Below the pieces are notes generated by a model. That model ran no database searches, had not been told where the DNA came from, and saw nothing but the letters and a program-made list of their open reading frames with translations. From Sphingomonas sp. R647 (GTDB lineage: Bacteria > Pseudomonadota > Alphaproteobacteria > Sphingomonadales > Sphingomonadaceae): DNA of 64,000 nt. This document shows, piece by piece, positions 16,968-25,532 of this stretch; position 1 is the first letter of the stretch; each line of letters begins with the position of its first letter. Where the stretch lies: NCBI RefSeq assembly GCF_020177055.1, contig NZ_JAIQXT010000002.1, forward strand, positions 248,001 through 312,000. The letters run 5' to 3'. The translations under genes and the position numbers were made by a program.

Positions 16968-17010
16968 CCCTTCGCCAATTCGCCAATCCTGGCGTCTTTG
17001 GAGTTTTGTC

Positions 17011-17121
17011 ATGGATCAGAAGAAAAAGCGGCCACCCTGGTGGTTCGCGCCGGTTGTCTGGGGTGGGGTCGCGGCAAGTGCTGCCGCTGCTGCCCTCGTG
17101 ATCGGCGGGACGACGGGATAG
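17011..17121 (+). CDS. 36-residue single-pass membrane peptide
   Basis: An ATG at 17011 with GGAG 9 bases upstream opens 36 codons. The product begins MDQKKKRPPWWFAPVVWGGV and continues as an Ala-rich hydrophobic helix to the end. The basic N-terminus, a WW pair at the membrane boundary and one helix indicate a small inner-membrane protein with its N-terminus in the cytoplasm. It lies 58 bases before the antiporter gene, so it could be a small partner of that transporter. The function is unknown. Confidence 0.5.
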   Translation: MDQKKKRPPWWFAPVVWGGVAASAAAAALVIGGTTG

Positions 17122-17179
17122 CCGCATCGCCCGGGCCGCACGTTGCGGTCCGGGCCACAACAGGGACGACCGCCAGCCT

Positions 17180-18817
17180 ATGCACCACACCCCCCTTATC
17201 GCCACGATCGTCGCGGGGCTCGTCATCGCCTTCATCATGGGGTCGATCGCCCACAAGCTGAAGGTTTCGCCGATCGCGGGCTATCTGCTCGCGGGCATCA
17301 TGGTCGGGCCGTTTACCCCCGGCTTCGTCGCCGACGGCAACCTTGCTGCCGAACTGGCGGAGATCGGCGTCATCCTGCTGATGTTCGGTGTCGGCCTGCA
17401 TTTCTCGCTGCGCGACCTGCTCTCCGTTCGCAAGATCGCGGTGCCGGGTGCGATCGGCCAGATCGCCTCGGCCGTCGTGATGGGGATGGGGCTCTCCTGG
17501 ATGCTGGGCTGGGATCCGCTTGCGGGCTTCGTCTTCGGCCTCGCATTGTCGGTCGCGAGCACCGTGGTGCTGCTGCGCGGCCTGCAAGGGTTCGGCATCG
17601 TCGATACCGAACGCGGACGGATCGCGGTCGGCTGGCTGATCGTCGAGGATCTGGTGATGGTCCTGGCGCTCGTCCTGCTTCCCGTGCTGGCGCAGATCAT
17701 GAAGGGTGACGGGCCGATGACCTGGAGCGCGGTGCTGGTCCCGCTCGCCCAGATCGGGTTCAAGGTCACGGGATTCCTGGTCGTCATGCTGCTCGTCGCG
17801 CGCCGGTTGATCCCGATGGCGCTGCATTGGGTCGTGCATACCGGCTCACGCGAACTGTTCCGCCTTGCCGTCCTCGCGATCGCACTGGGCGTCGCGTTCG
17901 GCGCGGCGGTTGTGTTCGATGTGTCCTTCGCACTCGGCGCCTTCTTCGCCGGCATGATCCTCGGCGAAACCCAGCTCAGCCGTCAGGCGGCGGAAGAGAC
18001 GTTGCCGCTGCGCGATGCGTTCGCGGTGTTGTTCTTCGTGTCGGTCGGGATGCTGTTCAACCCGGCGGTGATCATCGAGCAGCCGTTGCCGCTGATCGCG
18101 ACCTTCCTGATCATCGTGGTTGGCAAGTCGCTTGTCGCCTACGCGATTGTCCGCGCGCTTGGCCGTACGCATCGCATCGCGGTCACCGCGGCGGCGAGCC
18201 TGGCGCAGATCGGTGAGTTCTCCTTCATTCTCGTCGGGCTCGGCGTGTCGCTCGAGATATTGCCGGCCGAGGGTCGCGATCTGGTGCTCGCGGGCGCGTT
18301 GCTGTCCATCCTCGCCAACCCGTTCATCTTCACCTGGCTGGTCCCGCGCCGGCAGGAACAGACCGATCCGATCGAGCCGCCCTTGGATACCGGCGACCGC
18401 ACCGGCCATATCGTGCTCGTCGGCTATGGCCGGGTGGGCAAGCTGATCGCGCGCGACCTGCTGGCCCGCAAACGCCCGTTCATCCTGATCGAGGATCAGC
18501 CGGACATCGCTAAGGCGGCGAAGGAAGCGGGGCTGGACGTCGTACGCGGCAACGGCGTCGATCCCGAAGCGCTCAAGGCTGCCGGCGTCGATCGCGCCGC
18601 CAAGCTGCTGATCGCGATTCCCGAGGGGTTCGAGGGCGGTGCCGTCGTCCAAGCGGCGCGAGAGATCAACCCCGGCATCGCCATCGTCGCCCGCGCGCAT
18701 TCGGATGCCGAAGTCGAGCATCTCGAAGCCAAGGGCGCAGGCGACGTGGTGGTCGGCGAGCGCGAGATCGCCAGCCGCATGCTCAGCCTGTGCGCACAGA
18801 GAGCAGCGCGGACGTAA
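17180..18817 (+). CDS. ybaL: KefB/YbaL-family cation:proton antiporter
   Basis: The 545-residue product has an N-terminal Na+/H+ exchanger (CPA2) domain of about 12 membrane segments, including GYLLAGIMVGPFTPGFVAD, LLMFGVGLHFSLRDLL and AFFAGMILGETQLS. A cytoplasmic Rossmann RCK/TrkA-N domain follows (HIVLVGYGRVGKLIARDLL, near residues 410-430). It resembles YbaL and KefB, glutathione- or nucleotide-gated potassium/proton antiporters. No kefF/kefG-type partner is adjacent, but two small membrane proteins precede it. The symbol is assigned by resemblance only. Confidence 0.88.
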   Translation: MHHTPLIATIVAGLVIAFIMGSIAHKLKVSPIAGYLLAGIMVGPFTPGFVADGNLAAELAEIGVILLMFGVGLHFSLRDLLSVRKIAVPGAIGQIASAVVMGMGLSWMLGWDPLAGFVFGLALSVASTVVLLRGLQGFGIVDTERGRIAVGWLIVEDLVMVLALVLLPVLAQIMKGDGPMTWSAVLVPLAQIGFKVTGFLVVMLLVARRLIPMALHWVVHTGSRELFRLAVLAIALGVAFGAAVVFDVSFALGAFFAGMILGETQLSRQAAEETLPLRDAFAVLFFVSVGMLFNPAVIIEQPLPLIATFLIIVVGKSLVAYAIVRALGRTHRIAVTAAASLAQIGEFSFILVGLGVSLEILPAEGRDLVLAGALLSILANPFIFTWLVPRRQEQTDPIEPPLDTGDRTGHIVLVGYGRVGKLIARDLLARKRPFILIEDQPDIAKAAKEAGLDVVRGNGVDPEALKAAGVDRAAKLLIAIPEGFEGGAVVQAAREINPGIAIVARAHSDAEVEHLEAKGAGDVVVGEREIASRMLSLCAQRAART

Positions 18818-18843
18818 ACCCGCTCCCTCTTCTCCTACTCTAA

Positions 18844-18962
18844 CCCCCCCCGCTTGCGGGAGGGGCAGGGGAGGGCCTTCTTCTTCTTGTTCCTTCCAAC
18901 CCGCCGACCAGAAGGCAGAAGAAGACGACCCTCACCCAACCCTTCCCGCAAGCGGGAGAGGG
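18844..18962. repeat. Intergenic inverted repeat (CCCGCTTGCGGG type)
   Basis: Two self-complementary hairpins, CCCGCTTGCGGG-centred at 18844-18865 and CCCGCAAGCGGG-centred at 18940-18962, are also inverted copies of each other. Pyrimidine-rich and purine-rich (AAGAAGAAG) flanks are likewise inverted. The element separates the antiporter from the convergent VOC gene and may help end transcription on both sides. Confidence 0.75.
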
Positions 18963-18986
18963 CCAAGAAGAAGGGAGGATTAGCAC

Positions 18987-19361
18987 CTACCCATAGCTCA
19001 CAATCTCGAACTCAATCCCGTCGAAGTCGAAGAAGTAGAACCGCCGCCCCGGCTCATAATCGTCATGCCCGAACGGCTTGAGCCCCGCCGCTGCGACCTT
19101 GGCCTCGACGCCATCGAGATCATCGACCACGAAGCCGACATGGTTGAGCGGCTGTCCCTTGGGATAGCGCCGCTCGCCATCGACCGGAGGAGCATAGAGC
19201 GCGAGGTAGCTGCGGTCGTCGCCGACATGGATCGACGTCCCGCCATCGCGCGCCGCGCCCTGCCAGCGGATGTGCCAGCCGAACAGGTGCTGGATCAGCT
19301 TCGCGGTGCGTGCGGGGCTGGTGACGGTGAGGTTGGCGTGTTCGATAAAGGTCGTGGGCAT
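18987..19361 (-). CDS. VOC family protein (glyoxalase/dioxygenase-like), probable SoxR target
   Basis: The 124-residue single-domain vicinal-oxygen-chelate protein carries the metal ligands expected for the fold: His8 (IEHANLTV), His74 (LNHVGFVVDDL) and Glu119 (IEFEIVSY). Such proteins include glyoxalases, fosfomycin/bleomycin resistance proteins and dioxygenases; the substrate is not evident. It is divergent from soxR, and a perfect SoxR-type palindrome lies between them, placed as in the E. coli soxS promoter with respect to this gene. Redox-cycling compounds may therefore induce it. Confidence 0.87.
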   Translation of the reverse strand: MPTTFIEHANLTVTSPARTAKLIQHLFGWHIRWQGAARDGGTSIHVGDDRSYLALYAPPVDGERRYPKGQPLNHVGFVVDDLDGVEAKVAAAGLKPFGHDDYEPGRRFYFFDFDGIEFEIVSYG

Positions 19362-19404
19362 CGCGGTTCCTTTGCGGTTTGCGTGATTGCCCGGCTCCGC
19401 TACA

Positions 19405-19424
19405 ACCTCAACTTAAGTTGAGGT
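19405..19424. promoter_or_regulatory. SoxR box in the VOC-soxR intergenic region
   Basis: A 20-base perfect palindrome, ACCTCAACTTAAGTTGAGGT, differs from the enterobacterial SoxR site (CCTCAAGTTAACTTGAGG) only by one symmetric swap per half. On the minus strand a TTGACC overlaps its left edge as a -35 element and TAGCGG follows after 19 bases, the stretched spacing typical of MerR-family promoters. It lies 10 bases before soxR and 43 bases before the VOC gene. Confidence 0.9.
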
Positions 19425-19434
19425 CAAACGGAAA

Positions 19435-19920
19435 ATGCGCGGCGACGAACTTCTCACCATCGGCGATCTCGCGGCGCGCACGGGGCTCAGCGTCTCGGCG
19501 ATCCGCTTCTACGAGGGGCGGGGGCTGGTCGCGCCGATCCGCACCAGCGGCAACCAGCGGCGCTTCCTGCGCTCCGACATCCGCCGCCTGTCCTTCGCGC
19601 TGATCGCCCAGAAACTGGGGCTGACGATTGAGGAGATCGCGACCGAGTTGAACCGCCTGCCACAGGGCCGCACGCCCACGCTGGCGGACTGGAACCGCAT
19701 CAGCCGCCATTTCCGCGCCGAGATCGATCGCCGCATCGCGCTGCTCGAGCGCACCCGTGAAAAGCTCGACGCCTGCATCGGCTGCGGCTGCCTGTCGCTG
19801 CGCAAATGCAGCCTCTACAATCCCGGCGATGAAGCAGGCGCGAGCGGGGCAGGACCGCGCTATGTGTTGAGCGAGGCGGTCGCGCATGAGACTTTACCTC
19901 CTCGTTCGGAAGCCCGATAG
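19435..19920 (+). CDS. soxR: Redox-sensitive transcriptional activator SoxR
   Basis: SoxR is a MerR-family dimer whose oxidised [2Fe-2S] cluster activates target promoters in response to redox-cycling compounds. The 161-residue product has the winged helix (LLTIGDLAARTGLSVSAIRF), the dimerisation helix, and the cluster ligands in CIGCGCLSLRKC (C-x2-C-x-C-x5-C). Length matches the family. The operator at 19405-19424 overlaps its own leader, so autoregulation is likely. As in most non-enteric bacteria there is no soxS; the divergent VOC gene is the obvious local target. Confidence 0.96.
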   Translation: MRGDELLTIGDLAARTGLSVSAIRFYEGRGLVAPIRTSGNQRRFLRSDIRRLSFALIAQKLGLTIEEIATELNRLPQGRTPTLADWNRISRHFRAEIDRRIALLERTREKLDACIGCGCLSLRKCSLYNPGDEAGASGAGPRYVLSEAVAHETLPPRSEAR

Positions 19921-19956
19921 GCTGGCGGACAGGCATAATGATGGACGGGTTGCAGG

Positions 19957-22194
19957 ATGTGGAAAGCGGCGTTGGGTGCGATGGCGTTGTTGTCGGCGGG
20001 TGTGGCCATGCCGGTTGAGGCACAGCAGATGGCTGGCGGCGACCTGACGCTCGAACGCGTCTTTGCCAGCCCCGATCTGGCTGGCACTACCCCGCGCGCG
20101 CTCCGCCTGTCGCCCGACGGCACGCTCGTCACCGTCCTGCGCAACCGTCCCGACGACAATCAGCGCTTCGACCTGTGGGCGATGGACACCGCAACCGGCC
20201 AATGGCGGATGCTGGTCGACAGTCTGAAACTCGGCACCGGCGCGGAACTGTCCGAAGCGGAAAAGATGCAGCGCGAGCGGGCGCGCATCGGCGGCAGCAA
20301 GGGCATCGTCGCCTATGACTGGGCACCCGATGGCAAGTCGATCCTCGTGCCCCTCGACGGCGACCTCTATCTCGCCACGCTCGACGGCAATGTCCGCCGC
20401 CTGACCGCGACCGAGGGCGGCGAGCTGAACCCGGTGATCAGCCCGCGCGGCGGCTTTGCCAGCTTCGTCCGCGACCAGAATCTCTTCGTCCTCGACCTCG
20501 CGACCGCCAAGGAAATGAAGGCGACGACCGAAGGCAAGGGGACCGTCTATTTCGGCGAGGCCGAGTTTGTCGCGCAGGAAGAAATGGGCCGCCGCACCGG
20601 GTACTGGTGGTCGCCCGACGACAAGCGGATCGCCGTCCAGCGCTTCGACGAAAGCCCGGTCGGCATTGTCAGCCGCGCCGCGATCGGGGCGGAGGGCACC
20701 AAGATCTACGACCAGCGCTACCCCAAGGCGGGCACCGCGAACGTGCTGGTCGACCTCTATGTAATGAACCCTGACGGCTCCGGCCGGGTCAAGGTTGACC
20801 TTGGCACCGAAACCGACATCTACCTCGCCCGCGTCAACTGGACGCCCGATGGCAAGACCCTGCTCGTCCAGCGCCAGAACCGCGCGCAGACCGTCCTCGA
20901 CATGCTCGCGGTCGATCCGACCACCGGCGCGTCACGCGTGCTGTTCAGCGAAAAGTCGGGCGAACGCAGCTGGGTCAATTTGTCCGACGCCTATCGCGCG
21001 CTCAAGGACGGCAGCCTGATCTGGTGGTCCGAACGCGACGGCCATGGCCATCTCTACCGCTTTAAATCGGGCAAATGGACTCAGCTGACCAAGGGCGAGT
21101 GGGAAGTCGCCGACATCGTCGGAGTGGATGAGGCCAGCGGTCGCATCACCTTCACCGGCAACAAGGACGGCGTGCTCGAACGCCACCTCTACACGGTGAA
21201 CTTGGGCAAGCCCGGCGTCGTCACCCGCATCACCGAACCCGGCTGGTGGCACGGCGCCAGCGCGAACGGCACCGCCAGCAAGATCATCCTTACCCGCTCG
21301 AAGTCCGACCAGCCGGCGCAGATCATGCTCACCGACGCGGCGGGCAAGCGCCTCGCCTGGGTCAACGAGAACACGGTCGCGGGCGAGCACCCCTATGCGC
21401 CCTATCTCGCCAGCCATCAGCAAAAGAGCTTCGGCACGATCAAGGCCGCCGACGGCACGATCCTGCACTGGGAGATGATTACGCCCAAGCTGGAGCCGGG
21501 CAAGAAATATCCCGTCTTCTTCCAGCATTATGGCGGCCCGCATTCGCAGCAGGTCAGCCGCGCCTGGGGCGGCGCGCTGCAGCAGTATCTCGTCGATCGC
21601 GGCTATATCTGGTTCGTCCTCGACAATCGCGGCGCGGCCAATCGTGGCAAGGCGTTCGAGGATCACCTCTATCAGGCGATGGGCGGGGTCGAGGTCGAGG
21701 ACCAGCTCGCCGGAGCCGCGTATCTCAAGACCCTCGATTTCGTCGATGCAGGCCGCATCGCCACCTATGGCTGGTCGTACGGCGGCTATATGACGCTCAA
21801 GATGCTCCAGGCCGCCCCCGGCACCTTCGCGGCGGGCATCTCCGGCGCACCGGTCAGCAAGTGGGAATTGTACGACACCCATTATACCGAGCGCTACATG
21901 GGCGACCCGCGTCAGGTGCAGCCGGCCTATGACAAGGCCAACACCGTGGCCGACGCGACCAGGATCGCCGATCCGCTGCTGTTGATCCACGGCATGGCCG
22001 ACGACAATGTCGTGCTCGAGCACTCGACCGTGATGATGGCGAAGATGCAAAGTGCGGCGGTGCCGTTCGAAACCATGCTCTACCCCGGCCAGACGCATCG
22101 CGTTGCCGGTCCGGGGATCAGCGTGCATCTCTGGACGACCATCCTCAACTTCCTCGACCGGCACATGGGCAAGGACGCGCCGCCTGCGAAATGA
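19957..22194 (+). CDS. Exported dipeptidyl peptidase IV-family serine peptidase (S9B)
   Basis: The 745-residue product has a signal peptide (MWKAALGAMALLSAGVAMPV then EAQQ), an N-terminal beta-propeller and a C-terminal alpha/beta-hydrolase domain. The nucleophile is in GWSYGGYMTLK (Ser near residue 607), the acid in MADDNVVLEHS and the histidine in GQTHRV. The propeller includes the DPP IV-type Glu-rich segment FVAQEEMGR. Such enzymes remove X-Pro dipeptides from peptides in the periplasm. It stands alone downstream of soxR. A prolyl oligopeptidase is encoded 6.5 kb away, so this strain has two S9 enzymes for proline-containing peptides. Confidence 0.95.
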   Translation: MWKAALGAMALLSAGVAMPVEAQQMAGGDLTLERVFASPDLAGTTPRALRLSPDGTLVTVLRNRPDDNQRFDLWAMDTATGQWRMLVDSLKLGTGAELSEAEKMQRERARIGGSKGIVAYDWAPDGKSILVPLDGDLYLATLDGNVRRLTATEGGELNPVISPRGGFASFVRDQNLFVLDLATAKEMKATTEGKGTVYFGEAEFVAQEEMGRRTGYWWSPDDKRIAVQRFDESPVGIVSRAAIGAEGTKIYDQRYPKAGTANVLVDLYVMNPDGSGRVKVDLGTETDIYLARVNWTPDGKTLLVQRQNRAQTVLDMLAVDPTTGASRVLFSEKSGERSWVNLSDAYRALKDGSLIWWSERDGHGHLYRFKSGKWTQLTKGEWEVADIVGVDEASGRITFTGNKDGVLERHLYTVNLGKPGVVTRITEPGWWHGASANGTASKIILTRSKSDQPAQIMLTDAAGKRLAWVNENTVAGEHPYAPYLASHQQKSFGTIKAADGTILHWEMITPKLEPGKKYPVFFQHYGGPHSQQVSRAWGGALQQYLVDRGYIWFVLDNRGAANRGKAFEDHLYQAMGGVEVEDQLAGAAYLKTLDFVDAGRIATYGWSYGGYMTLKMLQAAPGTFAAGISGAPVSKWELYDTHYTERYMGDPRQVQPAYDKANTVADATRIADPLLLIHGMADDNVVLEHSTVMMAKMQSAAVPFETMLYPGQTHRVAGPGISVHLWTTILNFLDRHMGKDAPPAK

Positions 22195-22253
22195 ATTGAC
22201 CGCCCTGCGGCGGCGGCGCACCCTCCCTGTCTGATTTGGCGGGGAGGGGGAGC

Positions 22254-22772
22254 ATGAAGGCACTGGTTGCAGCAGCGTTCGCACTGACGCTGGCCGCCGG
22301 ACCCGCAGCGGCGGAGTTGACGCAGTCGGACGCCACCGCCTTCGTCTCGACCCACAAGCTGCTCATCGCCGCCCCGCCCGAAAAGGTGTGGGACACCATC
22401 GCCCGGCCATCGCTGTGGTGGAGCAGGGACCACACCTATTCGGGCGATAGCGCCAACATCAGCTGGGACACGCGGCCCGGCGGCTGCTGGTGCGAGACGC
22501 TGGCTGGCGGCGCGGTCGAACATGGCCGCACGCTCTACGCCGTGCGCGGCAAGACGCTGCGCCTGTCGGGCGCGTTCGGCCCGCTGCAGAGCGGCGCGGT
22601 GACCGCGACGATGACCTTTTCGCTCAAGCCGGAGGGGAACGGAACCGCGCTCACGGTCACTTATGTCGTCGGCGGCTTCCATCCCGCGGGCCTCGCCACG
22701 CTCGCTGCGCCGGTCGATGGCGTGATCGCCGCGCAGATGCCGGGGCTCAAGGCGGCGGGGGAGCGCCCTTGA
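22254..22772 (+). CDS. Exported SRPBCC-domain protein
   Basis: The product (172 residues) begins with a signal peptide (MKALVAAAFALTLAAGPAAA). It continues as an SRPBCC/START-like ligand-binding domain, seen in the early strand HKLLIAAPPEKVWDTIARPSLWW and the late LTVTYVVGGF. An export signal on this fold is unusual but common in sphingomonads. A strong GGGGAGGGGG ribosome site decides the ATG; a TTG 18 bases upstream is ignored. The ligand is unknown. Confidence 0.8.
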   Translation: MKALVAAAFALTLAAGPAAAELTQSDATAFVSTHKLLIAAPPEKVWDTIARPSLWWSRDHTYSGDSANISWDTRPGGCWCETLAGGAVEHGRTLYAVRGKTLRLSGAFGPLQSGAVTATMTFSLKPEGNGTALTVTYVVGGFHPAGLATLAAPVDGVIAAQMPGLKAAGERP

Positions 22773-22829
22773 CGCATCTGTCGGAAAGCGTCTGCTGTTG
22801 CGCGGTCGTGATACTGGCATAACATCGCG

Positions 22830-24371
22830 ATGATTACCGCGCTTGCCGCTTTGATCTTGACCGCGCAGACGCCTGCGGACGCCGACACCGGCCATCTGCG
22901 CGTGCCCCCGGAAGCGCGCGCGGCTACCGCGCGGGGCGACCATGTTACTGCGGCCGCCAAGACCGCGACGGCACTCGCTGCATGTCGCGCAGCCGAGCCG
23001 GAGCCAGCGCCCTGTCTCGACCTGATGCTCGCGCTCGCCAGGTCGCAGACGCGTGCGGCGCAGCTGGTCGCGGCGGTCGCGACCGGGCGAGAGGCGCGGG
23101 CCACCGCCGACCGCCTGGAGAACTCGAATGATCCCCGCCGCACCCGCGCGCGGGTGGCGCTTGCCTATCCGGTCGAATTGATCGGACGACGGATGGAAGC
23201 CGAGGAGCTACAGCGCGAAGCGCTGGAGCTGGCCCGCGTGCACTATCCGCCCGGTCATCGCGAGCTCGTATCGATCCGCTACGCCCTTGGCACCAATCTC
23301 TACCGTCAGGGGCGATTGGAGGAGGCGGGAATCGAGCTGCGCGCGGCGATGGCAGTCGTTGAGGCGGGGGCCAAGGTTAGTGAAGCCGATCTGTATGGGC
23401 TGGTTGATGCGCTGGCGGTCGTTCTTGACGAGCAAAGGCGCTTTGCGGAGGCGGAGGCGATGTATCGGCGGTCCATCGCGCTGCTGGAGGCGGCATCGCC
23501 GGCCGATGCGACCAGCCTGTCCGCACGGACAATCGCGCTCGGCAAGGTGCTCGCCCAGCAGGAGCGGTTCACCGAGGCGGGGGCGATCTTCGCCCGCGCG
23601 CTCGCCATCCGCGAGGCGGCATCGCAGGCCGACCCGACATCAATCGGGGAGGCGCTGGGCCTGGTAGGCCGCAACCTTAACATGCAGCGGCGGCCCGGCG
23701 AGGCTGCAGTCGTCCTGCGTCAGCTCGTCGCCCTGTATGAACGGACCTTGCCGCCCGACGATTCCCGGTTGCGTGTGGCGCTGAATGACCTCGCCGGTGC
23801 ACTTTGGTTGATCGGGCGCGGCGCGGAGGCGGACGCCACCATGACGCGTGCGCTCGATCTATGCCGCCGTCATTGCGACCCGAACGGACCTGCGCAGCCC
23901 AGCGCCATGTCCAACTATGCGTCGATATTGATCGAACAGAATCGGTATCGCGAAGCCGAGAAGCTGCTGCTGGAGACCATCGCGCTACAAGAACGGCGGG
24001 CGCATACGGCGGAGGATCGGGCGGATCTGGCATCGGACTATGGCAACTACGGCGTGCTGTTGGGGCGAACGAACCGCCCGGTCGAAGCTGAAGCGGCTTT
24101 GCGCAAGGCGGTTACGCTTGGCGATGCGGCCTATCCGCCCGGTCACCCATGGGCCGCCGATCTGCGCGGCGACCTCGCCCGCATTCTGCACAAGCGGTGG
24201 ACCAGCCCCGCCGAACGCCGCACATTGTTTCGCGATGCCGGTCGGTCCGCCCTGGCGGACCTTAAGGGGGTGGAGCTGACCAGCGCGGACGGGCGCGGCC
24301 GCATCGACGGCATGCGTGATCTGTTCACCGGTCAGGTTGCCGCCGCCTGGGATCTGTCCGTCCGGCAATGA
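22830..24371 (+). CDS. Exported tetratricopeptide repeat protein
   Basis: The 513-residue product has a short N-terminal hydrophobic segment (MITALAALILTAQTPADA) and then repeated 42-residue units of kinesin-light-chain type (for example EAEAMYRRSIALLEA, EAGAIFARALAIREA, EAEKLLLETIALQE and EAEAALRKAVTLGDAAYPPGHP). It is an alpha-solenoid protein-interaction scaffold, probably periplasmic. No enzymatic domain is seen. It is the gene immediately upstream of the rpsM operon, which has its own promoter. Confidence 0.85.
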   Translation: MITALAALILTAQTPADADTGHLRVPPEARAATARGDHVTAAAKTATALAACRAAEPEPAPCLDLMLALARSQTRAAQLVAAVATGREARATADRLENSNDPRRTRARVALAYPVELIGRRMEAEELQREALELARVHYPPGHRELVSIRYALGTNLYRQGRLEEAGIELRAAMAVVEAGAKVSEADLYGLVDALAVVLDEQRRFAEAEAMYRRSIALLEAASPADATSLSARTIALGKVLAQQERFTEAGAIFARALAIREAASQADPTSIGEALGLVGRNLNMQRRPGEAAVVLRQLVALYERTLPPDDSRLRVALNDLAGALWLIGRGAEADATMTRALDLCRRHCDPNGPAQPSAMSNYASILIEQNRYREAEKLLLETIALQERRAHTAEDRADLASDYGNYGVLLGRTNRPVEAEAALRKAVTLGDAAYPPGHPWAADLRGDLARILHKRWTSPAERRTLFRDAGRSALADLKGVELTSADGRGRIDGMRDLFTGQVAAAWDLSVRQ

Positions 24372-24452
24372 GACGGATGGTGGCCGGCATGCTTGGCCGG
24401 GGGTCTGATTTGGTGTATGTCACCAGAACCAGATTTTCCCCGCACCCGGCGC

Positions 24453-24481
24453 TTGACAGTGCGGGCCGCGGTCAATATGTC
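24453..24481 (+). promoter_or_regulatory. Probable sigma-70 promoter of the rpsM operon
   Basis: TTGACA (24453-24458) is followed after 17 bases by TATGTC (24476-24481). It lies in the 239-base gap between the TPR gene and rpsM and would give a leader of about 120 bases. The -35 is perfect and the -10 moderate. Confidence 0.55.
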
Positions 24482-24610
24482 GCCCATCTTCCGAAACACC
24501 GGTGAACGGCGGCGTGCGTGCATGTCTGCCGCGCGCTTGCGTTCCGGGTCAACGCGACGAGATGGGGCATGCTGCCATGCACGCCCCGTGGAGCTGGGAG
24601 AACCTATTTC

Positions 24611-24979
24611 ATGGCACGTATCGCGGGCGTTAACTTGCCCACCAACAAGCGCGTTCTGATTGCGCTTCAGTATATCCACGGCATCGGCCCGGCAAAGGCC
24701 AAGCAGATCACCGAAAAGCTCGGCATCACGCTCGAGCGTCGCGTGCAGGACCTGACCGATCAGGAAGTGCTGCAGATCCGCGAAACCATCGACGCTGACC
24801 ACACGGTCGAGGGTGATCTTCGTCGCGAAACCGCAATGAACATCAAGCGCCTGATGGACCTCGCCTGCTATCGCGGCCTGCGTCATCGCAAGGGTCTGCC
24901 TGTCCGCGGTCAGCGCACGCACACCAATGCGCGCACCCGCAAGGGCAAGGCGAAGCCGATCGCCGGCAAGAAGAAGTAA
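24611..24979 (+). CDS. rpsM: 30S ribosomal protein S13
   Basis: S13 lies in the 30S head and contacts the 50S subunit and P-site tRNA. The 122-residue protein starts [20 protein letters not shown] and contains the helix-hairpin-helix [13 protein letters not shown] and the basic tail [17 protein letters not shown]. The ATG at 24611 has GGGAG upstream; the open frame extends 31 codons further but without conservation. It begins an rpsM-rpsK-rpoA-rplQ operon. The more usual upstream neighbours secY and adk are absent here. Confidence 0.98.
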   Translation: MARIAGVNLPTNKRVLIALQYIHGIGPAKAKQITEKLGITLERRVQDLTDQEVLQIRETIDADHTVEGDLRRETAMNIKRLMDLACYRGLRHRKGLPVRGQRTHTNARTRKGKAKPIAGKKK

Positions 24980-24985
24980 GCCGCT

Positions 24986-25005
24986 GGGCCGCTTCGCAGC
25001 GGCCC
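24986..25005 (+). other. Stem-loop between rpsM and rpsK
   Basis: GGGCCGCT (24986-24993) and AGCGGCCC (24998-25005) form a perfect 8-base-pair stem with a TCGC loop, 6 bases after the rpsM stop. There is no T-run. It is one of a set of intercistronic hairpins in this operon. Confidence 0.65.
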
Positions 25006-25037
25006 GCCTGCTTCGAAACTCGAAGGATTACTGAACA

Positions 25038-25427
25038 ATGGCACAAGCACCGCAGCGTCTTCGCCGTCGCGAACGCAAGAACATCACCTCCGGCGTCGCC
25101 CATGTGAACGCCAGCTTCAACAACACCATGATCACGATCACGGACGCCCAGGGCAACGCGATCAGCTGGTCGTCGGCCGGCATGATGGGCTTCAAGGGTT
25201 CGCGCAAGTCGACCCCGTATGCGGCCCAGGTCGCTGCCGAGGACGCAGGCCGCAAGGCTGCCGAACACGGCGTACGTACGCTCGAAGTCGAGGTGAAGGG
25301 CCCCGGTTCGGGCCGTGAGAGCGCCCTGCGCGCCCTCCAGTCGGTCGGTTTCCAGATCACGTCGATCCGTGACGTGACCTCGATCCCGCACAACGGCGTG
25401 CGCCCCAGCAAGCGTCGTCGCGTCTGA
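25038..25427 (+). CDS. rpsK: 30S ribosomal protein S11
   Basis: S11 forms part of the 30S platform near the Shine-Dalgarno helix. The 129-residue product has the conserved [20 protein letters not shown], the [10 protein letters not shown] loop and the C-terminus [18 protein letters not shown]. An AAGGA ribosome site precedes the ATG. It follows rpsM by 58 bases and precedes rpoA by 105 bases. Confidence 0.98.
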   Translation: MAQAPQRLRRRERKNITSGVAHVNASFNNTMITITDAQGNAISWSSAGMMGFKGSRKSTPYAAQVAAEDAGRKAAEHGVRTLEVEVKGPGSGRESALRALQSVGFQITSIRDVTSIPHNGVRPSKRRRV

Positions 25428-25490
25428 TTTACCTTTCCGCGTCGCCTGCGGTCCGGGAAGCCGGGCCGGGGTGGAGCGGTTCTCTCTACT

Positions 25491-25515
25491 GGCAGGATGC
25501 ACCCCTCATCCTGCC
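25491..25515 (+). other. Stem-loop just upstream of rpoA
   Basis: GGCAGGATG (25491-25499) pairs perfectly with CATCCTGCC (25507-25515), leaving a 7-base loop. It ends 17 bases before the rpoA start codon, directly upstream of its ribosome site. It could mark an RNA processing site or modulate rpoA translation. Confidence 0.6.
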
Positions 25516-25532
25516 CAACCTTGGGGAAGCCT

